A stretch of DNA of 64,000 bases from Pezicula radicicola (taxonomy: Eukaryota; Ascomycota; Leotiomycetes; Helotiales; Dermateaceae): the NCBI GenBank assembly GCA_003008705.1, contig PDUO01000028.1:565214-629213 (forward strand), written 5' to 3'. Below the pieces are notes generated by a model. That model worked only from the letters and a program-made list of their open reading frames with translations, ran no database searches and was not told where the DNA came from. Below are positions 12,554-24,728 of this stretch, in pieces (the first letter of the stretch is position 1; each line of letters begins with the position of its first letter). The translations under genes were made by a program, and so were the position numbers.

Positions 12554-13657
12554 TCATCGTCCCTCCTGATACCATGAACCGATCAAAGTATTATACTCCA
12601 ACTGTTTGTTCTCTCTAGGCTCAATTCTACTCTGAGAATAAGAGCCAAACCAACTCGACGATTCAGAACAAGAGTCATCCCGCACCTGACTACTCATAGC
12701 TCTCACATATCTCCTCCCTTTATACTTAATCTCAGGATGATCCTTAATAGAACGCATCCAACACAAAACATAATCCTCCATCAACGTCACAAGATGTTGA
12801 ATCTTCGTCCTCATAATATCCATCAATATTTCATCAGAGTAAGCGCAATAAAAAGCCGCACACAAATAATCCAAACCCTTATAAAAACCCTGAACCCTAT
12901 AACCGTTATAAGTACGGATTGGAAACGGGAAAAGCGCCTGCTTCCCATACATTCGTAAAGTCTGTTTCGTAGAATTCCACCACTTATTATCAGTCCCCAC
13001 TTTCCGTTTCAGGAAACTCTGAACATCGAATTCTTCGCATCTCTTTCCGTCTGGTAATGGCAGCCCAAGGTATTTAACATAATGATTAGCGAGTGCCATC
13101 TGATCAACCCGAAACTGAAGCTCTATGTAAAGAACTTCCAGAATGTCATCATGAGGAACCAGATCCTCATTAAACCAATCTTCTAATGACTCATGTAGAC
13201 TTTTGTTCTCTGGTGTTAAGGTAGCTCCTGGAAAGCTATCGAGATATTGCATTCCAAGCATAGCCAACTTTCGATGAAATGGTGTCATTGGCTTGTCGCT
13301 TTCCGTACGTTCACATAATTTTTTGACTTTCTCTCTGTATGGTGCATCCTTCTCTTCTTGCTCGTTATACGTTTTTATTTTCCAAGCTTCGATATGGTCC
13401 TTTAATTCTTGTCTTAGTTTTTGTCCGAGGTCCATGGGGCCTTTTTTGAGGAGAACCCGGTGCACTGTTTTTGTGAGGTCGTTGTATGCTTTTCTTTGTT
13501 CGCTGGTTACGTGCCATGGGCTCTGAGTTCGCGATGGGTGATGGAAGAGAAATTTCATTCCGGAATTAGCCCAGAATGAACCCTTGATTTGTTGAAGGTT
13601 TAATGCTAGTTCGATGGTTGGGTTTGGTTGTGGGGTGTGGACGATTTGGGATGCCAT
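12554..13657 (-). CDS. Hypothetical protein
   Basis: I do not recognise this protein. It is a single-exon frame of 367 residues from MASQIVHT. I chose the ATG at 13657 because it sits in a good context (AAAATGG); the frame stays open to an earlier ATG at 13774, which would add 39 Ser/Thr/Ile-rich residues that look like translated leader. The protein is hydrophilic and Lys/Glu-rich in the middle. It has a WF.EDLVPHDDILEVLY block and a Trp/Tyr-rich C-terminal third (YNGYRVQGFYKGLDYLCAAF). No signal peptide, membrane segment or catalytic motif is evident. Amino-acid composition and the lack of internal stops argue for a real gene. Confidence 0.65.
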   Translation of the reverse strand: MASQIVHTPQPNPTIELALNLQQIKGSFWANSGMKFLFHHPSRTQSPWHVTSEQRKAYNDLTKTVHRVLLKKGPMDLGQKLRQELKDHIEAWKIKTYNEQEEKDAPYREKVKKLCERTESDKPMTPFHRKLAMLGMQYLDSFPGATLTPENKSLHESLEDWFNEDLVPHDDILEVLYIELQFRVDQMALANHYVKYLGLPLPDGKRCEEFDVQSFLKRKVGTDNKWWNSTKQTLRMYGKQALFPFPIRTYNGYRVQGFYKGLDYLCAAFYCAYSDEILMDIMRTKIQHLVTLMEDYVLCWMRSIKDHPEIKYKGRRYVRAMSSQVRDDSCSESSSWFGSYSQSRIEPRENKQLEYNTLIGSWYQEGR

Positions 13658-15036
13658 TTTAGTTATTGTCGAAAGTTTTGTGAGACGTAAAGTTGTGGAT
13701 GAAGTTTGAATATTTTTACAGTTGAGGTTTGAACTGTGTATGATGGTTGGATGTATTGTGTAGGAGAACTTCATCCTTATATCTAGTGCCAGTCAATTTT
13801 CAGTCTGATTCACAAATGGTCTGAGAAACAACGCTAAGTCAGTAACTAGATGGATTTCTCTTCAGCGGTTTCTACTTAGCTTAGTGTATAAGCTAGTCTT
13901 GATATTATACTATGTAGACTAAAGTTGTTTGGTAGATTGACACTTAATTCTTAAAAATTAGAAGCATATTAGAATGTCTTAATTTTAAAACGCATTTGCT
14001 TTGTTAGTATTGAGGTATTTCTATCTTGGAAAATGGACTGCAAGATTTAGCACAGTGGATGAGTGGTTTTTTTATGGAAAGAGATGCAAATTCATCTTAG
14101 GTGTATTTTAAGTCATTTTTAGCTACCTAGGCTTTGGCTAACAGAGTCCTGGTCAATGAAGGATTATTTTAGCTTGTAGCAATTGGCTTAGAACCACCAA
14201 ATTAACACTCCGGACAAGTTGGCTTAAGTACTAGCTGGCGCTAAGCGATTGCTCTTTCCTTCGTTGTCATTCCATCCACACACTAATTATCTAGTTGTTA
14301 ACAATTGAAATCAATCCCAAGGTGAATATTATTGTAGTGCTCAATCCACTGTACCACTCTTTAGAACAAACTCGACTGACTGAAATCAAGACACACTAGT
14401 ATATAAACATAAACACAAGATCAAGGTTACTACCTATCGTACTTGCCATTCAAATCATTAGAAAAGTGCTTCAACTAAAGTCTCTCAAAGATTCTACAAT
14501 CAACTGAAAGATTAATTCGCGTAATAGCAAGGTGTTGTTTACAATAAAAGAATTTCTCGAAATAGCAAAGGTTAATTTTCTCTCCACTTAAAAGTGATCT
14601 ATCCAGCGAGTCAATTGACCACCTTGTAAGTAAATATCAATGATATTTCTTAGCAAGGCCCCGTGGTTTTAAATAGCATATTCCTATTAAGTCCTACTTC
14701 TATGAAATTACCAAAGTTTAACCAAGAACCACTGCGTGCACTGATCGATATCATATTTTTGCGTTTTCCCACTGCCACATAGATCGATGGAACCTGCCAA
14801 TCAACCTCAAGGTTTCATAGCGAGAATACGGCTGCCCAAATTAATTTCGACTTTTTCATGTATTTATTCGCTGGAAAGTTTTCATTCAGTTCAGGTGCGC
14901 CTGAACTTTCGGGGGGACAACTCAAAAGTTGCCATGAAAATAAATCAAGCCAGTCTCCCAATCAAACTCTGTCCTGCATTATGCTTTGGAAACTAAGTCA
15001 GCACAAGTAAAATATAAAATTGTACGGGAATGACAA
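13658..15036. other. Intergenic region, no gene recognised
   Basis: This is AT-rich DNA between the upstream side of the hypothetical gene and the 3' end of the RBR pseudogene. Only short frames without family features are seen. Confidence 0.5.
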
Positions 15037-15939
15037 TTAGCTACTGCTAACAGCTCTTACATTGGAGGAGGTTGACAGGAAATACGTACTACAATACATA
15101 CGGACACACCCACCATTCTTCTGAATGGGGACATTGCAATTCTTGTTAGGACATCGTTTTGAGATTGTAGCGAGACCTTTCTCCGAGGCCTCAATTTGCC
15201 TCTTCTTTTCCGCTTCTTCTAAAAGAGTCTCTTTCATCAGCTTCATGTCGAATTATTTACAGGTCTCCCCAGTATGCTAGGGTCCCTTATGTACGAAACA
15301 TGTTGCGAAGCCACACTGATTACAGATCATCTTCGGGTCCACATTTCCGGAGTGGTGTACTTGTCCTGACGTACAACCCAGTCTGGAACAGTAGAGAGAA
15401 TTGGGCAGATTTCTTAAGTGGGCTGTGAGAATGAAGTCTCTGTACCTATGGCTATTTTAGTACCCAATACTCTCTGAGGCAGTGGCTTTGGTTAATCTGA
15501 AGGCCTTGCCATGAGAGGATATGATCAGTGATGCGACGTACCTTCGAGACAATTCCGGAGCAGCGTACCGCTGGACGATTCTCGGAGAGAGATGATTGTC
15601 ACTGTCGTCGAATGGGCATCTAATGTGTTCCCACCAAACCTCATCACTTTCTAACTCAGCGTTGGTGTGTTTCGTCAAACATGGGATACAAATGAAAACT
15701 CCATCTTTATGTTTACAGTCTGGTGTAACATTTTTGTGGGGGAAGAATGCAGGCTGCAGCGTCTCCAGACATACTGCACAGGATTCTGCGCCCAGTTTTG
15801 CTTGGGAGCGTCGGTAATGATTGACTTCCAGAACAAGTTTTTCTAGGTCAGATCGTAGGATGCTCCGACGTTTCTCATTCTGTTCCATTCGTTGCGGAAA
15901 GGAGGCAGGATCGGAATCGTCACCTTTGTTGAAGTTCAT
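15037..15939 (-). pseudogene. Decayed RBR-type (RING-IBR-RING) E3 ubiquitin ligase
   Basis: Intact relatives transfer ubiquitin through a RING1-IBR-RING2 supradomain. Here the frame from 15939 carries RING1 (CAVCLETLQ...CKH...CIPCL...IRCPFDD, about residues 54-112). A plausible intron (GTACGT...CTAAAATAGCCATAG) then leads into an IBR block (LPNSLYC...LGC...MICNQCGFATCFVHKGP). That block is broken by a TAG at 15277-15279 and a TAA at 15253-15255. Reading resumes in the same frame into the first half of RING2 (KRCPNKNCNVPIQKNGGCVRMYC), after which homology stops. The first stop sits where relatives have Trp and the second could come from Gln, so both fit C:G to T:A change in a CpA context. The second half of RING2 was not found. 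I judge it non-functional. Confidence 0.8.
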
Positions 15940-17497
15940 GATTAGGAGTCTGCGATTGTTGAGAGAATTTTGTGATTCACCATGCCACTTTGTACTTGGG
16001 GGTAGAAGAAAAGCACAAAATCAATATCAAAAAGCAAAACAGTAATATTATATACCTTGACAGATGATAATCTATTCAAATCGTTCATAGACTCGAAGTG
16101 ACGAGAAAGAACGTAGAATCTAAGCGAGGCACTAACACGTTCGAGTCTAACCTCGATTTACACAGCACATTAAGCGGCAGAGTCCAGCTTGAAACATTCG
16201 AATTATACTAGTAAAAAAATTCGAAAGGCTAGACTCGGAGTTTATCAGTTGTTACGAGGTAACACAATCTCAATACATGTCTTTGATATCCGAGCTATAG
16301 GCTACAGGTCGACAGGTCTCTGAAGCACTGTGAAACACTTGTTTTATCGTTACCGATTTTTTCTCTTCCATCATTCTGAAACTAAGTACGCTACGAATTT
16401 GTACGTACCATGATGTCTTAATAGAAAATAGGCTAGAGGCCCTCGAATTTTAATGACACAGCGCAAGATTCTTCTATGAAGTCTGCCTTAACGTCCTAGG
16501 CTATTAAACCAGACTAAGATATTGTGTAATTATTTCAAAAATGAAAACTATCTAGAAATATGTATGAGAAAAGGTGAAATTATCGTTAAGTGTGCTGTAC
16601 TTAAAATACAAGAAAGGTGGATAAGTTGCATCCTGGCGACAAAATCACAATTCCATGGACACGGACCCAAAATCGTGAATGTATGCTTATTAATAAACAG
16701 AGGTGTCGAGCACAAATCACGTGTAATACTAATATAACCTCATTTCCACTGCCCGCCATGGCCTCTAATTTGTGGAGGATCAGAGCACTGGTGGCTTGAC
16801 CATTTGACATCAAAAACAGCTCAATTAATATGGGAAACGAGGCCCTTGCGACGCTCACTTCTTGTATATATAGTGTAGAAATCCCAGTAGATTCAAGGAC
16901 CAGGATAATACAAGATTTCTTTACAATTACCTATATTCCATATTTCATCACTTTCTACTAATTGGTGCTCCAGGGTTCATAGACCTTATAGTAACTTATA
17001 TGTTCCTATATTTATAAAGATATATCTTATTTAAATTAGCTTACTGTAGCACTCTTTGCTTATCCCCTTTAACAATAAGACAAATTTACCTAATGTAAAA
17101 GGTTTATCCATATATTGTTTCCTGCCATGCCTGTAGACCAATAGGACGTGCACAACAAAATACGTACATTTTGTAGAGGCCAAATCCTCGGGGTGTCGAA
17201 TCCCTTTATGAAATGGCAGGAAACGGTGTAAGGGATATAGTAGTAGTATATTACACACTCAGTAGTACACATACTGACACGATTCTAAAATCAACAAATC
17301 ACTAACATCAACCTAACCTCTACGCAGAAAACAAACAAAGTCGATTTCGCAAAACTCACCCCAAGAGAAAGGCGAGGAAGATAAATATATAAGTAAAACG
17401 AAATAAATATTTCCTTCGACTAAACTTCTCACCATCCCAAAAAGAACAGTTCTCAATATCAACCTTCACCAAGCACCACCACAAACGCCACTCTTAG
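15940..17497. other. Intergenic AT-rich region, no gene recognised
   Basis: Frames are short and carry no family signature. The stretch is flanked on both sides by decayed genes and may itself contain decayed sequence too degraded to identify. Confidence 0.5.
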
Positions 17498-18307
17498 AAA
17501 ACATCTCCCCTACCTACTAACTCCACATCCTCAACAGCCCCAAAACTACCTTTCTTGAAACCACCGACTCCGATTCCTATTCCCAACCCCAAAGTTCTCG
17601 AGTCTCAACCTCTAGAATCCCTTAACAATCTCCCAACACACACCTGTCCCTACGTCTCATGCCGTAACTTCTTAGTTCTCCCCAAGTAAACCGACCTCAG
17701 TATCCCAAACCATAAGTTGCTAGTCCGTAAGTCAGGCCAACTTACAACAGTCCCATACACCTCGAACATTTGGATCCACCCAGTCAACGAGACAAAGCTA
17801 CCAGACGGAACTCTGGACAACGAAATCATATCTCCGGCCCACGATCCAAAGAAGCTCTATATCCAAGAAAGATATCACACAAAAGGTTCCGAGAAGAACT
17901 AGAGCCGTGCCGACGGCTGGTATACCGATGGTTGAATTTGTTCCTTCGAGAACGTGACCCCGGACTACATGGCGTTACATATGAAGCTGACACTCGGTTG
18001 CATTGGCGATATTCTGTTCGGATCGGCTTACGAGGCCTATGACCTGTTGTCACCGCGCATGATACGTATGTTAGGGCCTAAATGCTACCTTCATGCTGTG
18101 GAACCACAAGCCTAAGAATATCATCGACCAGTTGTGGTCCTGCATTCGGATAGCCCTGTCACTGGTTAGAAGAGTATATTTGCTTTTAGTCACCACCTCA
18201 AGCAGATTGAGAGACTAGGCGATGTAGAGAACAAATTTATGTACAAGTTTCTCCAAAGGTGTGATAAATCACAGAGAACCATCAACTTCAAACCCCGTAT
18301 CAAATAG
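17498..18307 (+). pseudogene. Decayed protein-coding gene, family not recognised
   Basis: One reading frame stays protein-like for about 270 codons but contains stops at 17684 (TAA), 17900 (TAG), 17933 (TGA), 18113 (TAA) and 18167 (TAG), ending at 18305-18307. Between the stops the translation has normal composition, for example NIWIHPVNETKLPDG, CSFENVTPDYMALHMKLT and MIRMLGPKCYLH. Three stops are TAG or TGA in places where a Trp codon would suit the context, and two are TAA, which could come from CAA. All five are explained by C:G to T:A transitions. No start codon is clear. I cannot name the family, and whether introns are present is unknown. Confidence 0.6.
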
Positions 18308-19562
18308 CGCGCCGATAATCTGATAATCTAGGATAACATGGCCATCAACCACGTAAATTCTGCTCAATCACTATCTTGTAAAGGAGTTAGATGTACTGTT
18401 AACTTGTGTCTCCTGATTAATCAGTGCGCTACGTACGACTATAATGGTAGCGAAATACAGCATATAAACCAAGTCTGTGATTGCAGTGAGGCGTCGTACT
18501 CCTTACCTTGACCTACGATCTTTTGGACATCGGTACGCCTTGGATATTTAATGGTACTATACTATAGGACTATAATGTCTCTTAGTAAAGTAGTCTGAAA
18601 GATGATATCTTTCACTTTTTGGGAGTAGAAAACATATATCTCTTATTTTTATAGCCGTCTATTTAGTCATTACCGTAATCACTATTATTATCATCCTGTT
18701 ATTAAAACTTAATAATTTATTAACCCATATAGTAGTACACCTAGAAAACTATTTCTCTATGATTTATAAGGCTGAGGAATAGCCACTGTTGTAGGGCAAC
18801 GTTAACGATAATTCGGCTTCTTGTAATTTCCTAGAAGAGCCACTTTTAGCCTAGAACAGAAAACTAACTAATTAAGTAGACTAAGAAGTTAAAGAACTAC
18901 TATCTAGAAGAGCCTTATAATTTCGGCTAAAAAGGTAGCTTTTCTAGCTCTCCATTTATAGAAAGCTACTTAAGTAGTAGACTTAGAAGCCCGAAACGTT
19001 AGTCTAGTCCACTTAATTAGTGGCTTAGGGAACCGGCTCTTCTAACTCTCCTAGCTTCTTATAAACTATCGTTAACATTAAAACTTTAGGGCCGGTAGCT
19101 ACTATCGTGGCCTACGTTATTGTTGTTAAGAATATGGACTAAAGTGAGACGAAATAACTTCTAATATTAAATGAGATAGAAGAAATAAGTATAAAAAGCG
19201 ATGCTATGCTGCTTAGAAGGGGGTAGGCAGAGAAGAAGAAATGCTTCCTGGGAGGTGTAGTTGTAGTTGCCTATTTAGGTAATTTAATCGAGGCAGCTTT
19301 GGGCAAAAGAGATTCTCTAACATAGATGAGGTAGTGCTTCGTAAATCGTACATTCGTTATCTATATGATACTTTACCTTCTATCGTTTATCCTCAGTATT
19401 TACCTGTCCTTATCCAAGAGCCCGTTGAGTATCCTTGACAGAAGATTCGCTGAGCCAGGTCGGTCGTTTTCGTGTACTCACAAATGGTCGTTCACTTCCC
19501 TTCTTTTCGGGCGCTCCAGAACCGTCATAATTGACACGAAATCCTTTCTTCTCCTCCCAAAA
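18308..19562. other. AT-rich, probably RIP-affected repeat remnant
   Basis: From about 18540 to 19200 the sequence is dominated by TA-rich words (TTAATAATTTATTAAC, ACTTAAGTAGTAGACTTAG) and CTAGAAGAGCC recurs. No open frame of interest is present. It looks like an old mutated repeat adjoining the decayed ORF, but no element type could be identified. Confidence 0.4.
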
Positions 19563-21185
19563 TCACTTATAATGCGCTTGCCTCATCCTCTCCTTCTCTC
19601 TCCTCCCCGCAGCCTCCACAACCTCCATTTCCAAACTTGGGGTGCTGCCTCCAGCACCGCTCGCAGCATCCAACTCACCGCTCTTTTCAAGAATCTGTAC
19701 TCCCCATCTTGGCGGCAGATCTGCCACGCCAGGATATAGATCGTTAGGTAGGTACTCACCGACTTCTTCCCTGAAAGCACCTCGTTCTGCCATGTCAGAT
19801 TCATACACCTTCTTTACCTGTTCCATGGCTTTCCTCATGATGCCTTTGACTTTATCCTCTGACGTCTTTCGTCGCGCTACTTCCAGAATGAGGCCGTCAT
19901 ATGAAGAATGGTAGCTCTCATAGAATATACGCATGTGTTCAAGTTCTTCCATCTGCGTTGCCATTCCTTCTTTAATCTCCAACCAGTGGGCCTTATATTC
20001 ATGCGAGGCTATGATATATGATGGAATTCGTATGGCTACCGTTTCGAGGCAGGTCCAAGCATCGATAGCCGATTTATATGCGGACTTCCTAGTCGCGACA
20101 TAATCTTGGATCGCCTCAAGCTTGACTTCCATTTCCCCCACCAGTTCCCGCAGCTCCTGGACTACATCTTCGACTTGCTCGGCGTCGTTCTCAACGATTG
20201 ATAGCATTTCAATGCGGTCTTCTTCAGAGATAGGCTCCTCAATTGCGTCCGATTCGTTATTCATGACTCCAGAAACAGAGACGGGTTCTGTGCCCTCAGG
20301 CGTATTGGAAGCAGCTTTTCGTACTGCGGCATACCCTCCTTCGGTATGGCGAATCGCGGACACGCATAGGTCGAAATGCCGCACCAGTGAATCGAGCAGA
20401 GAAGCCATCTCCTGAGCGTGCCCTTCTAATTCGTGAAGGTGGCCTGGAAGGGGACTCTCTTCGGAGAGCATTTGCGATTGTGACTGGGAAGATGATGGGG
20501 AGACTTTCAGGGCAGAAATGATAGCACGGATGTCATTGTCGAATGAGAGTAGGGAGGAATCGAATTCTGTTTTTGCTTCCTGTATGGATTGTCAGCGTGG
20601 AAGTGCAAGGGTATTCCAAATCGTACTTGTGATTCTTTGATAGATTCCTTCAATGCATCGCGCATGCTTTCAACACCTTGTTCATCCACAAAATCCAGCA
20701 GACTCCGAGGCTCTTCTCCTGCGGGTCGGAAAGCTGCTTCTACCATTGTTGAACGAAGCGTATCCATGGTCGACTCTAGTCTGGCATTTGCAGCGTCAAG
20801 GTGGCGGATAACAACCTGTGATCTCCTATATAAGTCTTTGCTCTACATCCTATCTCGTATCATGACGGCATACCTTGAAATCGCGCTCTCCCTCTTTGTA
20901 GGTTTTCTCGACGTCCCTTCTTACTGCCCGTACCACTTTACATTGTCCTTCTATCGCCGTCCTAAAGAAGGCTGTCCGCGCCGAGAGCAGAACTGAATCC
21001 TCCAAGGCGGTTCGCGTTGATTGTACGATCTCATTGGCGCGCCATACTGTGCTGATAGAGGATAAAGACCTCTTCGAAGCAAGGAGATACGTCACCAGAG
21101 TTTCGAGGGGGACATCACGCCGAGCCATTGAATGGGAGGGCGAGAGGGAGGCCTGGGAGCTGCCTTGGGCTGGGGAAGACGACAT
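19563..21185 (-). CDS. atg17: Autophagy scaffold protein Atg17
   Basis: Atg17 forms the Atg17-Atg31-Atg29 scaffold, binds Atg13/Atg1 and nucleates the pre-autophagosomal structure on starvation. Three exons, 21185-20874, 20815-20627 and 20579-19563, join in phase 0 (donors GTATGC and GTACGA) to give 505 residues. The protein is largely predicted helix/coiled coil. Family landmarks include the LVTYLLASKRSLSSISTVWRANEIV N-terminal helix, the HLDAANARLESTM region, FDLCVSAIRHTEGGYAAV and the C-terminal YLPNDLYPGVADLPPR motif. Length and domain layout are normal for ascomycete Atg17. The ATG at 21185 (MSSSPAQ) was preferred over one 14 codons upstream that encodes a hydrophobic leader-like stretch. 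Confidence 0.93.
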
Positions 21186-22493
21186 TGTGAAGGAAGATGG
21201 TGTGCTGATTAGGTAAATAAGAGGCAAATTGGGAAACAGGTTATCACGGTAGCATCATGGTGTGCTCTCTGGGGTCTCTTTGTTTAGACTTTGAGAGTGT
21301 TGATGATGGTTCCGGAGCTTATCAAAGTGTTTGATTGAAAGGCGAGTAAGGCCATCCCATGTCCAAGCAGCAGAAGCTCAGTGCAGGCAGAGCCCACAAG
21401 GCTGAGACGGGCTACAGCGCCGCTACTGTACTGTACAGTACTGTACAGTAGTGAACAGCACTGAGAGGCCTGTCTCGCCTGAGGTCCGGCAGTCCTGGGG
21501 AAGTCGTGCCAAGCATGCCAAGCTACCGCAGGACGGACTCCGGGATTGAGATTCCGGCTGACAGGGGCTCGGGGTCTTACCTAACGGAAGCCGTCTTTTT
21601 TTTTTTAAGACGCTCGAATAATTCCAAGAAACAACATCTTGGGATTATTGTGGGGGGTGGTGAGGAATGGTACAGATCACATCAAAATCTTCCGCATTAC
21701 ATGATAATCATGATCCATGGGAGAACCTGACAGAGAGCGAGCACGCCATACAGAAGTACTTTTGTTTGGGTGTTACCAAGCAAACGGGGCCTGGATCAAT
21801 GGTCAAAGTAGTTGTCAAATTAGTCACGTGGAATCACGAAGTGTCCAAGCTTCGCACGCAATTTTGGTGCATGGCCTGCAAAAAAAAAAGAGGCGAAGGA
21901 AGGCGACCTTTCCTTTCTTTGTTGTCGGTCTCCCGTCCATGGAGTCGCCGTTTAGAGAGAGATCACATCACCCCACACTTGGGCAAGAGAAGAGCCGCGA
22001 ACTTGCACTTGCACTTGCAGCTCCCCGACACCATATCACATCCCCGACCCATTCTTGCCCTCGATACATACATACATCTGCTACTACTACCTGCATACAT
22101 TCCTTTGACAGCGACTGTGATGTCTATTGATCTGATCTGAAGCCTTGACCCTTCTTCCTTTGCAGTCCCCGACCACTGTTGGCGCATCTCCATTACAAGC
22201 GACCATTCGCCTTGCGCCAAACCTTCGCATCATTGCTTGTTGGGCAGCACGCCATTCACAGCCCAGGTCACCTCAAATCTTCTGCATTCGGCTTATACGT
22301 CGAGTGTGAACCGGCCATTATCATTTGCGCACAGTTCCTGGCCAAATCCTTACTCCATGCGCTGTCTCCCCTTGACGCAAGCCTGACGAGTTATTTCGCA
22401 GGCTCTGCTACCAGAACGGTATTGTTCTTGCCGGTCGCCCAACGCTGCTGAGAAACGCACTGAGATCTAACCATAATCCCCCGGTGGGCCGCG
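21186..22493. other. Divergent promoter region between atg17 and sconB
   Basis: This 1.3-kb region lies upstream of both genes. It holds overlapping TACTGTACAGTA palindromes (21424-21450) and poly-purine/pyrimidine runs. Overlapping frames at 21667-22140 lack family features and are probably leader sequence. Confidence 0.5.
21424..21450. repeat. Overlapping perfect palindromes TACTGTACAGTA
   Basis: Two copies of the 12-base palindrome TACTGTACAGTA (21429-21440 and 21439-21450) overlap by two bases. A further partial copy precedes them. Confidence 0.9.
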
Positions 22494-24728
22494 ATGGCGT
22501 CTTCGCACACCGACTCGATGATGCCAGTTCGTCAATCAATTGAAGAAGCCTCTGGCCGCCCCGAGCTGAACGGCTCGAAACAAAGACCCATGGATCGTGC
22601 AATGGCCATGGAAATGTCGCCAGACAAGGGAGAGCGAAATAAGGTAGACAACGAAACACTGGAGGATGGAGAGCCGCCCTCTCACGAGAATTGTGATGGG
22701 AAACACAGTGCAGACGACGCTTCCATCACCATCTCCTCGACCAGCAAGCTCGCGGGCCAGACCGTGGCGCCGTTTCTTGCAAAGCATATCCCAGAACAAT
22801 ACAATCCGATGGGACTTACTCAACTAAGTACGGAGTTGGACAAGAAGAAGAAGAATCCGACTACCAAATACTGCTATCGTCACCGACCGGATTCTCTATG
22901 TAGGAGGACTGTGGATGAACCGACGATGGAGAAGCTACAGAATGTATGTACTTTTTTAGTTCCACCAACTCTCAGACGACTAATTGTATAACAGGATCTC
23001 GGGTCGTTGTCTCAATCAGATCAACAAGGAATCTCCCACGTCTGGGCCCTATTTTCTGCCGCTCCTGCAAAACACAGAAATCTCATGCTCCAGGGTATTC
23101 TAACACAATGCTGTTTTCCCCAACTGTCGTACCTCTCCACCGCCGTACGAGACCTCATAAAAATCGACTTCATCGCCGCCCTTCCTTCAGAACTCTCCTT
23201 CAAGATCTTATGCTATCTAGATACCACATCCCTGTGTAAAGCTGCTCAGGTCAGTCAGAAATGGCGAATACTGGCGGATGATGATCAGGTCTGGCATAAG
23301 ATGTGTGAGCAGCATATAGAGAGGAAGTGTACCAAGTGTGGTTGGGGTTTGCCATTACTGGAGCGGAAGAGGCTCAGAGATTGGAAGAGACAACAGCAAC
23401 TGCGGGCTACTGGTCGGGGCCTCAATGAATGGTCTCCCAGGCTCACGCCGACGCCAGATGATAGTACAGCTAGTCTCCGGATTCCAACTCTACCGGGTCC
23501 CTACAAGCGAGATGCAAGTTCGATATCATCTGATGGGTCCATTGGAAAGTCCCCAGAAGCCGTGTCGAAACGGCAATGTACTCAAGGTCTCAATGTGGAG
23601 GCAAACGATTCATATCTCAGCAAACCAAGATACCGACCATGGAAAGATGTGTACAAGGATCGATTCAAGGTGGGGACAAACTGGAAGTATGGAAGATGCT
23701 CGACGAAGATCTTTCGAGGGCATACGGACGGAGTGACATGTTTGCAATTTGATGACAATATTCTGGCAACTGGGTCCTACGACACAACAATCAAGATTTG
23801 GAACATGGATACTGGAGAATGCATCCGGACATTGAAGGGGCACACCTTAGGCCTCAGGACTCTTCAATTTGACGATACGAAGTTGATAAGCGGAAGTCTG
23901 GATTCCACCATCAAAGTATGGAATTGGCGAACTGGTGAATGTCTTTCAACGTATCCCGGCCACGCGAAAGGGATAATCGGCCTAAATTTCGAGGGAAATA
24001 TCCTTGCTTCAGGGTCCATGGATAACACTGTCAAGATCTGGAATTTCAAGGACAGCTCTGTGTTCACCCTCCGTGGCCATAAGGATTTTGTGAATGCGGT
24101 CCGTGTCGACTCTGCCTCGCGAACTGTTTTTTCCGCTTCTGATGACAATACCGTCAGACTTTGGGATCTCGATACAAAGTCAACAATCAAGACGTACGAG
24201 GGTCACGTGGCCGCAATCCAGCAAATTGTATTGCTTCCAGCGGAATATGAGCCGGAGGACACAGAAGGCGAGGACAATGACGATGCCATTTCGACTAGAA
24301 GTGGTTCTCTTGGCGCTGACCACAGCACCGAGACCTTCTCCCAGGATCCCTACAGTTCTTGGTCTTCGACTCGTCCCAGACCCCCACGATACATGTTGAC
24401 CGCTGCGCTCGATGCTACTGTTCGACTCTGGGATGTCACGACCGGAAAATGTCTCAAGACATTCTTCGGTCACCTTGAAGGCGTCTGGGCTCTCGCTGGT
24501 GATATCCTGCGTGTGGTCTCTGGTGCAGAAGATGGTATGATGAAGGTCTGGGATGCCAGGACAGGGAAGTGCGAGAGGACCTTCTCGAGCCATGCTGGTC
24601 CTGTCACTTGTATCGGGCTCAGCGACTCAAGAATTTGCACTGGTAGTCAGGACAATGAGATTAGGCTTTATAGCTTTAAGAGCGAGGATGACGTGGATTC
24701 TGGCAATAGTGGGAATATTTTCTTGTGA
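22494..24728 (+). CDS. sconB: SCF ubiquitin-ligase F-box/WD40 subunit SconB (Scon-2/Met30 orthologue)
   Basis: SconB is the substrate receptor of an SCF complex that ubiquitinates the sulfur-regulatory bZIP activator (Cys-3/MetR, Met4 in yeast) when sulfur is plentiful. Exons 22494-22943 and 22995-24728 join in phase 0 over a 51-bp intron (GTATGT...ACAG), giving 727 residues. Features in order are a disordered N-terminus, the conserved YCYRHRPD segment, an F-box ([22 protein letters not shown], about residues 212-255), a [11 protein letters not shown] motif, and seven WD40 blades from about residue 385 (for example [32 protein letters not shown]). An acidic insertion ([12 protein letters not shown]) separates blades 4 and 5. 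Length and architecture match the family. Confidence 0.93.

Noticed and set aside
15244..15279. An intron hiding the two stops in the RBR gene
   Set aside because: The sequence around both stops matches the IBR consensus (CFVHKGP, then HTGETCK and FD), so it is coding-derived; no good donor/acceptor pair removes only the stops.
19365..19739. Plus-strand frame overlapping the 3' end of atg17
   Set aside because: It overlaps the conserved Atg17 C-terminus on the other strand and shows no domain of its own.
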